From the NCBI GenBank assembly GCA_031972835.1, contig DALYDX010000003.1:1-57975 (forward strand): 57,975 nucleotides of DNA. Direction: 5' to 3'. Source of the DNA: CAZLWF01 sp031972835. Its GTDB lineage: Bacteria; Patescibacteriota; Minisyncoccia; Phycocordibacterales; UBA9973. Below, one piece after another: positions 31,922-40,185 of the stretch; the stretch's first letter is position 1, and the number at the start of each line of letters is the position of its first letter. A program made the position numbers and the translations under genes. A model generated the notes under the pieces. It was not told the DNA's origin. It did no database searches and saw nothing but the letters and a program-made list of their open reading frames with translations.

Positions 31922-32119
31922 GAAGCTCATAAAAAATTGCACCCCAGATCTCCCGTTTAGGGATTAATATTTAAGGGATCGCAAAACAATATCGAAACAG
32001 TACCTTATGACACGAATATAATTAATATCGTGTCCACAAAATTCGTTCTTTAGGATAGGAGAAAGGGTCTCATGCATGTTGCGTAATACATTACGCGCCA
32101 TACACGAGACCCTTTTTTT
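31922..32119 (+). ncRNA. Putative small structured RNA of about 200 nt
   Basis: A ~200-nt intergenic unit with a -10 promoter at its left end and a strong terminator at its right (GGGTCTC ... GAGACCC then seven T, with an inner GCGTAAT/ATTACGC). Between them are hairpins such as ACACGATATTAATTATATTCGTGT-like pairing near 32013-32036 and GATCTCCC/GGGATC. No open reading frame of note. Size suits a 6S-type RNA, but I cannot assign it. Confidence 0.55.
32062..32119 (+). terminator. Strong terminator of the 31922 ncRNA
   Basis: AAAGGGTCTC/GAGACCCTTT stem with an inner palindrome GCGTAATACATTACGC and a T-run. Confidence 0.88.
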
Positions 32120-32177
32120 ATTGTCTGAAATTCCAATTTTTGTATTTTAAATTCAGAATTCCCCTATATATAAATCC

Positions 32178-32260
32178 ACACTTTCTAAAAAGCCTTGCGC
32201 AGCCGGGTAGGCGAGCAGAGCAATTCGCTAGCAAGCGAATATGCGTGCTTTTTAAAAGTG
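32178..32260. repeat. Long imperfect inverted repeat
   Basis: CACTTTCTAAAAAGC at the left pairs with GCTTTTTAAAAGTG at the right, enclosing a GC-richer centre with ATTCGCT/AGCGAAT (32223-32240). It lies between the ncRNA terminator and the holA stop. It could be a minus-strand terminator-like structure or a relic of a small mobile element. Confidence 0.55.
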
Positions 32261-32344
32261 ATGGATAAAAGAAAAATTTTCCAGAAACTAAACTTTAATT
32301 AACAAAAAAATATACAGAAGCCACAAAACGCCTTAATTACCAAG

Positions 32345-33067
32345 CTAAAACGCTTGTAGGATAAATAATTCCAGACTCTGATCCAACTCCCCTTTCCCAC
32401 TCCTAGCCTCATGATAGATCTTGTTTAATCTCGATAAATACCCAGTTAATTCTTCATATGAAAATTTCTTTGTCATTGCGAGTGATTTTTTATATACAAA
32501 AGGTGATAGTCCTGTACTTTCTACACTTACATCTAGCTTTGTCTGACTCGCGACTATAAGTGCAGATTTAATAGACCAGAAAAGTATTGGCACTATCTCG
32601 TCAGCTGAAACTCCCCCATCGCGCAATTTACGGAAACATAGCCAAGTTTTTTTCTTGTCTCTTATACTAAAAGTATCTGTAAGTTCAAAAACTGCTGGCA
32701 TTTTTTTTTCATAACTCTTTTGAACAAAAGACTTCAGGGTTGCACCGCTTTTTTCCAAATCTTTCAAAGTACTCTTCTTGATCTCTGTCTCTACGATAGC
32801 AACTGTATTTGGACTAGAGACCATATGGTCTAATTTGGATATTATAAATTGAGACCAGTTATCGTCTTCGATAGTAGAATGAAGTACAAGTAAACTTTTT
32901 TCTCCAAAGAGATTACTCCCAGACAAAATAGAATCCACTGTGCCTATGTCCATATCTGTATCAGAAAAGGAGAAAATTTGTTCTCCTTTTGATTTTGCCT
33001 TATCGACAATAGTATCCAAGGCTTTTTTTCTGTTATTTATATCGTTTCCGTATAAAACATGTAACAT
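32345..33067 (-). CDS. holA: DNA polymerase III subunit delta
   Basis: 240 aa, close to the HolA clamp-loader fold but at the short end of its length range. LHVLYGNDINNRKKALDTIV start, TVDSILSGSNLFGEKSLLVLHS (typical xxxSLFGxxxLVxL), and the C-terminal EARSGKGELDQSLELFIL helix seen in all delta subunits. It opens the sliding clamp. Last gene of the tsaE-polA-methyltransferase-holA operon, 1 bp after its neighbour. Confidence 0.88.
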   Translation of the reverse strand: MLHVLYGNDINNRKKALDTIVDKAKSKGEQIFSFSDTDMDIGTVDSILSGSNLFGEKSLLVLHSTIEDDNWSQFIISKLDHMVSSPNTVAIVETEIKKSTLKDLEKSGATLKSFVQKSYEKKMPAVFELTDTFSIRDKKKTWLCFRKLRDGGVSADEIVPILFWSIKSALIVASQTKLDVSVESTGLSPFVYKKSLAMTKKFSYEELTGYLSRLNKIYHEARSGKGELDQSLELFILQAF

Positions 33068-33068
33068 G

Positions 33069-33536
33069 TTAGAATTTTATGATTTTTTTGTAATCTTCAT
33101 ATGATTTACCGTAACGAGAGAGTAGTATCTCTTCTTGGCGTTTTACAAATATATATCTTGTAATCAAAAATGTAACTAGTGCAGTACAGACGATCACTAC
33201 AGAATTCGCCAAGAATCCAAAGCCTAGCACTAGCAATGAAAGTCCTATGTGAGTTGGGCTACGCATATAGCAATACGGTCCTTTGCAGAAATCTCTCGCA
33301 GTCAGATTCTCTGGATCCCTTCTGTGATGTTTTGTTCTATCAGAAGTTTTCTGAGACCAAAATATTAAAAAAGTAGAAAGTATCAAAAGTAGCGGCCCAA
33401 GTGAAATCAGTGTATTGGACATTATTCGAAAAGGGAGAAAATAATCGATAACAAGACCCAGGACTAGGGCAGTAAAATATGTTAGGTAGGAATGTGCCAA
33501 TACCTGATGAATAGAGTGATTCTTTATTTCTTTCAT
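33069..33536 (-). CDS. ICMT/PEMT-like membrane methyltransferase
   Basis: 155 aa with four membrane helices and the family C-terminal signature: GPYCYMRSPTHIGLSLLVLGFGF and ITRYIFVKRQEEILLSRYGKSYEDYKK. The family methylates membrane-associated substrates, such as isoprenyl cysteine or phospholipids; bacterial members are mostly uncharacterised. It lies between polA and holA in one transcription unit. Confidence 0.88.
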   Translation of the reverse strand: MKEIKNHSIHQVLAHSYLTYFTALVLGLVIDYFLPFRIMSNTLISLGPLLLILSTFLIFWSQKTSDRTKHHRRDPENLTARDFCKGPYCYMRSPTHIGLSLLVLGFGFLANSVVIVCTALVTFLITRYIFVKRQEEILLSRYGKSYEDYKKIIKF

Positions 33537-33582
33537 AACAAAAGTGTAGCACGACAGACTAATTTGTGAAGTATTTACAAAA

Positions 33583-35973
33583 CTAATCCATTTGACCCCA
33601 ATTGTTCCCTACGGCAATATGAACCTCGAGCGGAACCGGCTTCTTACCCTTTAAAAATTCAGGTGGAATAACGTTTCTCATAGCCTCGCTTATAATCCTA
33701 CTTGCTTCGTCGACTTTTTCTTCTTTTACTTCATATATAAGCTCATCGTGAACTTGTAATATAAGGTGAGCTTCATCCAAAAGACTATTTTTACGCAAAG
33801 CATCGTTTGCAAGATTTATAGCAATCTTTATCACATCCGCAGCTGTACCTTGTATTGGAGCATTGATTGTCATGCGTTCAGCCATAGCTTTTATAAATGG
33901 GATTTTAGATTTCAATCCAGGAAAATATCTTCGTCGACCAAAAAGTGTTTCTGTGTACCCAATTTTTTTGGCCTCTTCTACTACTCCATCCAAATATCCT
34001 TGTATCTTAGGAAACTGTTCAAAATAATTGTCGTAAAATTTCTGCGCTTCTGCTCTATCTGTACCAAGATTTTGTTTTAGTGCGAGTACTCCCATACCGT
34101 ATAGAATTCCAAAGTTTATAATTTTTGCGCGTCGTCGCATCTCGTGAGTTACTTCAGATTCTTTCACTCCGAAGACTTTCATTGCCACAGCACTATGCAC
34201 ATCTCTACCTTCTACGAAAACATCACGTAAGAATTCATCTTCTGACATTAGTGCTGCAATGCGAAGTTCAATTTGTGAATAGTCAAACGAAAGAAGTTTA
34301 TATCCTTTTGGAGCCACAAATGCGTTACGAATATTTTTACCAAGCTCAGACTTGATCGGAATATTTTGTAAATTTGGATCTTGTGATGAAAATCTACCAG
34401 TAGTTGTACCCGCTTGCTTGAACTTCGCATGAAGTCTACCGTCTTTCTGTACGAGAGCAGGTATCGTATCTATATATGTAGAGAGGAGTTTCTGAAGTTC
34501 TCGATAGAAAAATATTTCATCTATTATCGGATTCACACCTCGCAATTTTTCAAGTTCACTTTCACGAGTTGAACGTGCACCACCGGCAGTTTTTTTCATC
34601 TTCCCTGTTTCAGGTAGCAATTTCATCTCATCAAAAAGTATTTCTCCAAGCTGTTTTGGTGAGTTTATATTGAATTCTCTGCCTGCATACCCCCATATTT
34701 TTTTCTCATGTTTTTTAAGTTCGGTGTGGTATTTCTCTGAAAGACTCTTTAGATACGCGGTATCTACGGACACACCGTGATCCTCCATGGATTTTATAAT
34801 AGGCACAATCGGTAACTCTATATTTTCATAGACATATGAAAGTCCTTCATTTTTGATTCTATCGAGAATATTTTTCTTTGCTTCTTCTAAATTTTTCGCT
34901 CCTCCAAATGACAAGATATCCTCTTTTGTTGGGTCAGCTATTTCAGAATTGAGCAACCAATACGCTATACGTAGACTTGTCTCTTCGTCAGAGGGAATGT
35001 CTTCAGAAAAAAGTGGTTCATTTTTTAGAACAGCACTATCCGCATATCCAAGCACTGATCGAGCTCGCGCAGTCAAAGATTTAAATTCAAATTCACGAAG
35101 TGTGTTTTCAACTAGATCCACATCGATCGATTCGATAAATTTTCTTTCTGGTAATTTAAATTCTATTGGTGCGTCACGACGAATCGTTGCGAGAGTCTTT
35201 GAAAATATCGCTTCATCTTCCCCTTCTGTGATAAGTAAAGATATGCGTTCAGACAAGCCAATTTTTCTCAGAGTTTCAGGATCTTTTTTCAAATCTTTGT
35301 ACATTTTTTCAAGTGTTCCAAACTTTTGAATCAATATCTCAGCAGTTTTCTCACCAATACCTTTTATGCCGATAATATTGTCCGATGGATCACCACGAAG
35401 ACCTTTATAGTCTGGCAGAAGCTCGGGAGTGAACCCAAATCTTTCTAAAACTTTTTCTTCATCGTATAGAATCGTATCGTTGATACCTTTTTTTAAAGTA
35501 AAAACTTGTACACGCGTTCCGTCGACAAGCTGTAGTGTGTCCATGTCTCCTGATGCAATCACGATGTCTATATTTTTATCTTTTTTAAGATTCTCAGTTA
35601 TTGTTCCAAGCATATCGTCGGCTTCAAACCCTGGAGCATCGTACATCGGGATCGAGAGAGCTTCAAATATTTTTCTAGAACTTTTTAGTTGTGCAACGAG
35701 CGCATCATCTGTTTTTGCACGACCAGCTTTGTAGTTGTCATATGCTTCATGGCGAAATGTTTTTTGCGGAAGATCATAACAAGCAACTATATAGTCAGGC
35801 TTAAGATCGGTAATGATCTTGAAAAGCATGGTCAAAAGACCGTATATTGCCCCTGTAGGCTCACCTTTCGAAGAAGCGAAGTCTGGGAGGGCGTGGTAGG
35901 CACGATGAACAATCGCGTGCGTATCGAGCAGTATAAGCTTATTTCGAGTTGATTTTTCAGTCTTTTTTGGCAT
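33583..35973 (-). CDS. polA: DNA polymerase I without a 3'-5' proofreading domain
   Basis: 796 aa. Residues ~10-290 are the 5' nuclease (LLDTHAIVHRAYHAL, GFEADDMLGTI, ASGDMDTLQLV, GDPSDNIIGIKGIGEKTA). The polymerase has motif A (LLSFDYSQIELRIAALM), motif B (RRRAKIINFGILYGMG) and motif C (LQVHDELIYEV). The segment between them is only ~100 residues and lacks the DxE and YxxxD exonuclease motifs, so proofreading is absent, as in Taq polymerase. Roles: Okazaki fragment maturation and repair. Thirty bp downstream of tsaE. Confidence 0.97.
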   Translation of the reverse strand: MPKKTEKSTRNKLILLDTHAIVHRAYHALPDFASSKGEPTGAIYGLLTMLFKIITDLKPDYIVACYDLPQKTFRHEAYDNYKAGRAKTDDALVAQLKSSRKIFEALSIPMYDAPGFEADDMLGTITENLKKDKNIDIVIASGDMDTLQLVDGTRVQVFTLKKGINDTILYDEEKVLERFGFTPELLPDYKGLRGDPSDNIIGIKGIGEKTAEILIQKFGTLEKMYKDLKKDPETLRKIGLSERISLLITEGEDEAIFSKTLATIRRDAPIEFKLPERKFIESIDVDLVENTLREFEFKSLTARARSVLGYADSAVLKNEPLFSEDIPSDEETSLRIAYWLLNSEIADPTKEDILSFGGAKNLEEAKKNILDRIKNEGLSYVYENIELPIVPIIKSMEDHGVSVDTAYLKSLSEKYHTELKKHEKKIWGYAGREFNINSPKQLGEILFDEMKLLPETGKMKKTAGGARSTRESELEKLRGVNPIIDEIFFYRELQKLLSTYIDTIPALVQKDGRLHAKFKQAGTTTGRFSSQDPNLQNIPIKSELGKNIRNAFVAPKGYKLLSFDYSQIELRIAALMSEDEFLRDVFVEGRDVHSAVAMKVFGVKESEVTHEMRRRAKIINFGILYGMGVLALKQNLGTDRAEAQKFYDNYFEQFPKIQGYLDGVVEEAKKIGYTETLFGRRRYFPGLKSKIPFIKAMAERMTINAPIQGTAADVIKIAINLANDALRKNSLLDEAHLILQVHDELIYEVKEEKVDEASRIISEAMRNVIPPEFLKGKKPVPLEVHIAVGNNWGQMD

Positions 35974-36002
35974 TTGTAATGATAATTATAACACCAAAAT
36001 AT

Positions 36003-36470
36003 TTATATTTTCTCTATTTCTATTTCCCTCACTTTTTCTCCTTTGTGAGAAAGTGAGACGTTAATCGAATTTTTAGGAATTATTCCACCTGCTCTCTCCG
36101 GCCATTCGATTAGAATTAAATTATTTTTTTCTTTTAACATTTCTTGCCAGCCGAGAGTTAGTAATTCTTTTTCATCGTCTATTCTGTATGCATCTATATG
36201 AATCAAGTGCTCAAATACTCGGCCAAATATTTTCTGACTTTTAACTTCATCGATTTTATATATACGCATCAAAACAAATGTCGGGGATAGGACCGACTCA
36301 GTTATTCCGCATGCTTTTGCAAATGCTTGAGTGAGCGTCGTCTTACCTGCCCCAAGCTCGCCTGATAGCGCTACAAGCGTCGCAGAGTCACTATCTGCAC
36401 TAGTCTTTATTGTTTCTAGTAGGTCTAGAGCGACACTGTCTATTTCATCAATCTCAAATACTCTTTTCAT
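36003..36470 (-). CDS. tsaE: tRNA threonylcarbamoyladenosine synthesis ATPase TsaE
   Basis: Start taken at 36470 (MKRVFEIDEIDS), 30 nt inside the longest frame. About 155 aa: Walker A GELGAGKTTLTQAFA, SPTFVLMRIY, HIDAYRIDDEKELLTLGW and LILIEWPERAG, all TsaE signatures. It supports TsaB/TsaD in making t6A37 in ANN-decoding tRNAs. First gene of the polA operon. Confidence 0.94.
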   Translation of the reverse strand: MKRVFEIDEIDSVALDLLETIKTSADSDSATLVALSGELGAGKTTLTQAFAKACGITESVLSPTFVLMRIYKIDEVKSQKIFGRVFEHLIHIDAYRIDDEKELLTLGWQEMLKEKNNLILIEWPERAGGIIPKNSINVSLSHKGEKVREIEIEKI

Positions 36471-36482
36471 ACTTGGGATATT

Positions 36483-36517
36483 AACACAAAACCCGCTCAC
36501 TAGTGAGCGGGTTTTGT
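36483..36517 (-). terminator. Terminator of the surface-protein gene
   Basis: AAAACCCGCTCAC/GTGAGCGGGTTTT stem just past the stop codon at 36529. Confidence 0.88.
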
Positions 36518-36528
36518 TATCTAATTCT

Positions 36529-38766
36529 TTAGTTGAAGTTTGGAGTTGGTCTACGTGTGTATAGTCTGCGTGCTAGATAAACTAGAGCAAATATCACAAG
36601 TAGAAGTAGCAACCATCCAAGTAGTGTATCCGGGAAGAATCCAAAACCTGAAAAGAATGCCAAACCTAGAAGCGGATTTCTACTTGTAGAAACACGATTC
36701 ATCTCGTATGCAATAGCTTCTTGCTGAGCACCTTTAGGGTCAGTGTAAACTAGACTTGCAGTTGTAACGAGTAACTCACCTAGGCGTGCACTATTTGCGA
36801 CAACCCCTTGAATGTAGAACGTACCGGTCTGATTTGGAATGAGTGTACCGAGTTGTATTGTTAGGGCATGATCAGCAAGTGAGTAATCACCTATTGAAGA
36901 GTTTCTGAAGTTAATATTTTGTGGGAATAGAACACGAAGTGTTGCATTTTGAAGTGTCTTTCCACTTATATTTTTGTAGATAAGTGTGTAATCTACTATG
37001 TCTCCCATATAAACGTTTTCATATCGAGAGTCGATAGTAAGCATGATGTCTCCATTTCCTGTACCTGTAGAGATAGTTGTACCTGTATTAATAACAACTG
37101 GAACTACTGGAACTGAATATGAGAGTGTTCGGAATGTTAGAACTTGACCATACTTGAGTGTTCCGTCGTCTGCACGAACCACAGCTCTATAGTAGTAAGT
37201 TGTGTTAGCAACTAAACCAGTAGCAGTGTTGAAGTATGAGAGTGTTGAATTTGTACCAAGCAATTGCTGTGATGAGTATAGACCCATGTAAGTAGTTGGT
37301 CCATATTCAAACCATCCTGTTGGGTTATCATTTGATGTGTTGTAAACAAATCCAGAAAGTGTTGCAGATGTCTGAGTGATAGATGTAGCACTAACAGTAG
37401 AAACTGTTACGTTTGAATAATCAAAGTCTGGGTTGTCATTGTTCTCACTATCTGTAGTGAAGCTCATGATAGATCCACAGTCTTCTCCTAGATCACTTTC
37501 AGCACACGCACGATAGAAGTATTCTTCGTCATCGTTTAGTCCAGTTATAGTATCAGAGAATTCTTCTGTGTCTCCAGCAGATATTGAACATGAAACGTTT
37601 TCTGTTTCATCGAGGTCACCGATTGCATCGTTTGTACCCCATTCAAACCAACATGAATTTACTGAATCATCATTTGCATCTACCTCCCCGCGAAGTCTTG
37701 CAGAATCTTCATCTACATCATCTTCTGAAAGTGTAGAAGTGTCTGGTCCTTCATCAGATCCAGTATCTTCTGTACTTGTTTCAAAATGAACGATAACTCC
37801 ACAATCTGTACCTTCGCCGTTTTCAGCACAAGCACGATAGTAGTAATCTTCATTGTCATTTAGACCAGTAAGACTTTCAGAAAATTCTTCTGTGTCATCA
37901 TCTGCAATTGAACATGATACGTCTTCTGTATAGTCTAGGTCACCGATTGCATCGTTTGTACCCCATTCAAACCAACAATTATTTATGCTGTCTCCGTTTG
38001 CATCAGCCTCACCACGAAGCGTTGCAGAATCTTCATCTACATCGTCTGCTGAAAGTGTAACTGTGCTTGGTGCACTTGCATCATCACCTCCATCAAATGG
38101 AGATTCTGAATCATCATAGATACTATCGCAACTTGGATCTTCCATGTCTGTATATCCGTCTCCATCGTTGTCTTCATCGTCATTACATTGCGCGTCATCA
38201 GCACCAGTGTTTCCACTAACTTTGAATTGAACACGTAGGTGACCTTGACTAGACCAACCTGGTGCAACTGAACCAATGTTTATTCCACTAGAAAATAGTG
38301 AAGAGTCGCTAATGGCAGAACCAGTAGTTGTCTGGTTCGGAAACCAAGTAGCAGAGTTGTCGATGTATGTAAGAGATTGTGAACTTGAAAGAGACAGACT
38401 AACAGAGTCTGAAAGACCTCCGTATCCATCAGCAGCGATACTACCAGTAAAAGTATGTGAAGTACCTGTTCCAGTAGATTCTGGAGATACCTTCAATTTC
38501 ACGTTACTTGCTGTTGTTGTACCAGTGTTGTGGTAATAAATATCAAAAGATATTGTCTCACCAGCATCAGCTGATACTGTTGTAGATATCCAATTCGTAC
38601 CATTTGGATAATCAGAAACGTTCATGCCACGGAAAGTAGCATAATCTTGTGGATCGTTGTTGAACGTCACAAAAGCAGCTGCTTCAGATGGAAGTGCTGT
38701 AAACCCTAAGCCAAGAAAGGCTAGGAAAGAAACTGTGTATGCGATTTTTTTGATAAATGTTTTCAT
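36529..38766 (-). CDS. Large surface protein with tandem Fn3-like repeats and C-terminal membrane anchor
   Basis: 745 aa: signal peptide (residues 1-29, ending SEAAA), an N-terminal DUF11-like domain (ETISFDIYYHNTGTTTASNVKLKVSPES), and a calcium-binding Asp-rich loop like thrombospondin type 3 (DNDGDGYTDMEDPSC). Two ~105-residue Fn3-like repeats then follow, nearly identical (SADDVDEDSATLRGE / SEDDVDEDSARLRGE; SCWFEWGTNDAIGDL), each with four Cys, and a third diverged copy. Next comes a second DUF11-like domain (IVDYTLIYKNISGKTLQNATLRVLFP), one helix (LLGWLLLLLVIFALVYLA) and a basic tail. Likely cell-surface adhesion or stalk protein (inference). Confidence 0.88.
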   Translation of the reverse strand: MKTFIKKIAYTVSFLAFLGLGFTALPSEAAAFVTFNNDPQDYATFRGMNVSDYPNGTNWISTTVSADAGETISFDIYYHNTGTTTASNVKLKVSPESTGTGTSHTFTGSIAADGYGGLSDSVSLSLSSSQSLTYIDNSATWFPNQTTTGSAISDSSLFSSGINIGSVAPGWSSQGHLRVQFKVSGNTGADDAQCNDDEDNDGDGYTDMEDPSCDSIYDDSESPFDGGDDASAPSTVTLSADDVDEDSATLRGEADANGDSINNCWFEWGTNDAIGDLDYTEDVSCSIADDDTEEFSESLTGLNDNEDYYYRACAENGEGTDCGVIVHFETSTEDTGSDEGPDTSTLSEDDVDEDSARLRGEVDANDDSVNSCWFEWGTNDAIGDLDETENVSCSISAGDTEEFSDTITGLNDDEEYFYRACAESDLGEDCGSIMSFTTDSENNDNPDFDYSNVTVSTVSATSITQTSATLSGFVYNTSNDNPTGWFEYGPTTYMGLYSSQQLLGTNSTLSYFNTATGLVANTTYYYRAVVRADDGTLKYGQVLTFRTLSYSVPVVPVVINTGTTISTGTGNGDIMLTIDSRYENVYMGDIVDYTLIYKNISGKTLQNATLRVLFPQNINFRNSSIGDYSLADHALTIQLGTLIPNQTGTFYIQGVVANSARLGELLVTTASLVYTDPKGAQQEAIAYEMNRVSTSRNPLLGLAFFSGFGFFPDTLLGWLLLLLVIFALVYLARRLYTRRPTPNFN

Positions 38767-38974
38767 AAAATTTGTTTTTAATCTCTTAATAATCTCTTAA
38801 TACGACAACTAATAATATAGGTATTATATAACATTTTAGTAAAAAAGTCAATAAGATTCCCTTCCACCCGTATAGGGAGGATTTCGATAGGAGATCTGTA
38901 TTAAACTGCTCTAACTACATGTTTTAGGCCTCGATTTAAGTCTACCTTGTGAGGCGATTAAATCAAGAACTAAA

Positions 38975-39007
38975 AAAGTAGTACGACCTGACTGTCAGGT
39001 CGTACAA
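38975..39007. terminator. Terminator of the 39023-40027 gene
   Basis: GTACGACCTGAC/GTCAGGTCGTAC hairpin with a 3-nt loop and T/A-runs on both sides. Confidence 0.85.
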
Positions 39008-39022
39008 AAACATTGCAAATTA

Positions 39023-40027
39023 TCACCCACCGGTTATATCCACCGGATATCCGCCCGTATTGTCTACAGGACCACCTGGACCTACTGGAGTTCCTCCGTT
39101 GACATCTACAGGATTACCCGAAGGTGGTCCGTAGATTGTTCCACTAGACGAGGATTTGTTTCCAAGCACCGCATTTAACAAGTACCCAGCCGCGACACCA
39201 GCACCAGCAGCTAAAACATAACCCCATGGAGATGCTTTTTTGCATTCCGGGCAATCACCACCAGATGGTGTGCCAGAAGTGGTTGTGTAAATGATTTTCG
39301 GCTCTTCACGATACACCACCGGTGGATCGTAACGAGGTGCAGGTGGAGGTGGAGGAGCAACGTATGGAGCACTTGCATCCACAGCATCCTCTTTTGGCTG
39401 ATTTAAAGCCAACGCGGTTGCGTCTCCTCCGTTGTTGTTACCATTGTTGTTACCAGCGTACACATAATTATTAATTATGATTGGTTGGCCATTTGCACTT
39501 GCTACAACAGCATCTTTCTTGGTTGTTCCGGTGCTTGAATTCACACCAGGACTAAAAGCCAAGTCGGCAATCGGATTCCCGCACCATCCGGACCAAACAT
39601 CAAAGTCTGAGTACTTGTAACTTTCTTCTCCAAGATAGTTACTACGGAATGGTTTAAATTTGATCGTTCCATCAGAGGCTACATAACCAATTAGGCGTTC
39701 GCCTTTTTTAAAATTGGCGTCTTCTTTACCTGCAAAACAGGCTCTAAGCGAAGAATATAAATCCTTGTCTGTTACTATGGGATTTAGATTTTGATCCTTC
39801 CACTTATTCTCAATGTTCCAATTCAACACCTCTTTAAAGGTTTTTTTGAGTTCTGTGGTTGTGCAATTGAAGATCCCATCGGGATCTCCATTTTCGATTG
39901 CGGTAACATACTGATCTCCAGTAATTTTACCGCACCACTCACTCTTTAAAATAGGTTTACCATCCTGCGCAAAGGCGGAGGTAGTAATAATTTGCAATAA
40001 AACTAAGATGAACAGTATTTTTTTCAT
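39023..40027 (-). CDS. Secreted low-complexity protein of unknown function
   Basis: Start placed at 40027 (MKKILFILVLLQ...), giving a signal peptide ending TSAFAQDG; the longer frame would run through the promoter. About 334 aa: a Cys-containing N-terminal domain (EWCGKITGDQYVTAIENGDPDG ... LRACFAGKED), an Asn/Gly repeat, a Pro-rich stretch, a CPECKK knuckle, a short hydrophobic Gly/Ala helix (WGYVLAAGAGVAAGYLLNAVL), and a Gly/Pro/Val tail. The signal-peptide style and promoter resemble the T9SS-tail genes at 5034 and 6120, but it has no sorting domain. Confidence 0.78.
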   Translation of the reverse strand: MKKILFILVLLQIITTSAFAQDGKPILKSEWCGKITGDQYVTAIENGDPDGIFNCTTTELKKTFKEVLNWNIENKWKDQNLNPIVTDKDLYSSLRACFAGKEDANFKKGERLIGYVASDGTIKFKPFRSNYLGEESYKYSDFDVWSGWCGNPIADLAFSPGVNSSTGTTKKDAVVASANGQPIIINNYVYAGNNNGNNNGGDATALALNQPKEDAVDASAPYVAPPPPPAPRYDPPVVYREEPKIIYTTTSGTPSGGDCPECKKASPWGYVLAAGAGVAAGYLLNAVLGNKSSSSGTIYGPPSGNPVDVNGGTPVGPGGPVDNTGGYPVDITGG

Positions 40028-40057
40028 ATTTTCGTATTTAAGCGTTTCAGAAATATT

Positions 40058-40094
40058 TTTCTTTATCTTATCACACTTGGGACTTATTGTCAAT
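40058..40094 (-). promoter_or_regulatory. Promoter of the 39023-40027 gene
   Basis: Minus strand TTGACA, 17-nt spacer ending CCCAAGTGTGA, TAAGAT. The AAGTGTGRTA stretch is shared with promoters of the 5034 and 6120 genes. Position accurate to a few bases. Confidence 0.65.
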
Positions 40095-40185
40095 GGGTAA
40101 GAGGGTGGTTTGACCCTCAGTAAAAATAGCCAAAATCCCCTTGTTTTTCTCCTTAATTTGCCGATTTTGGTGTATGATTATTACA

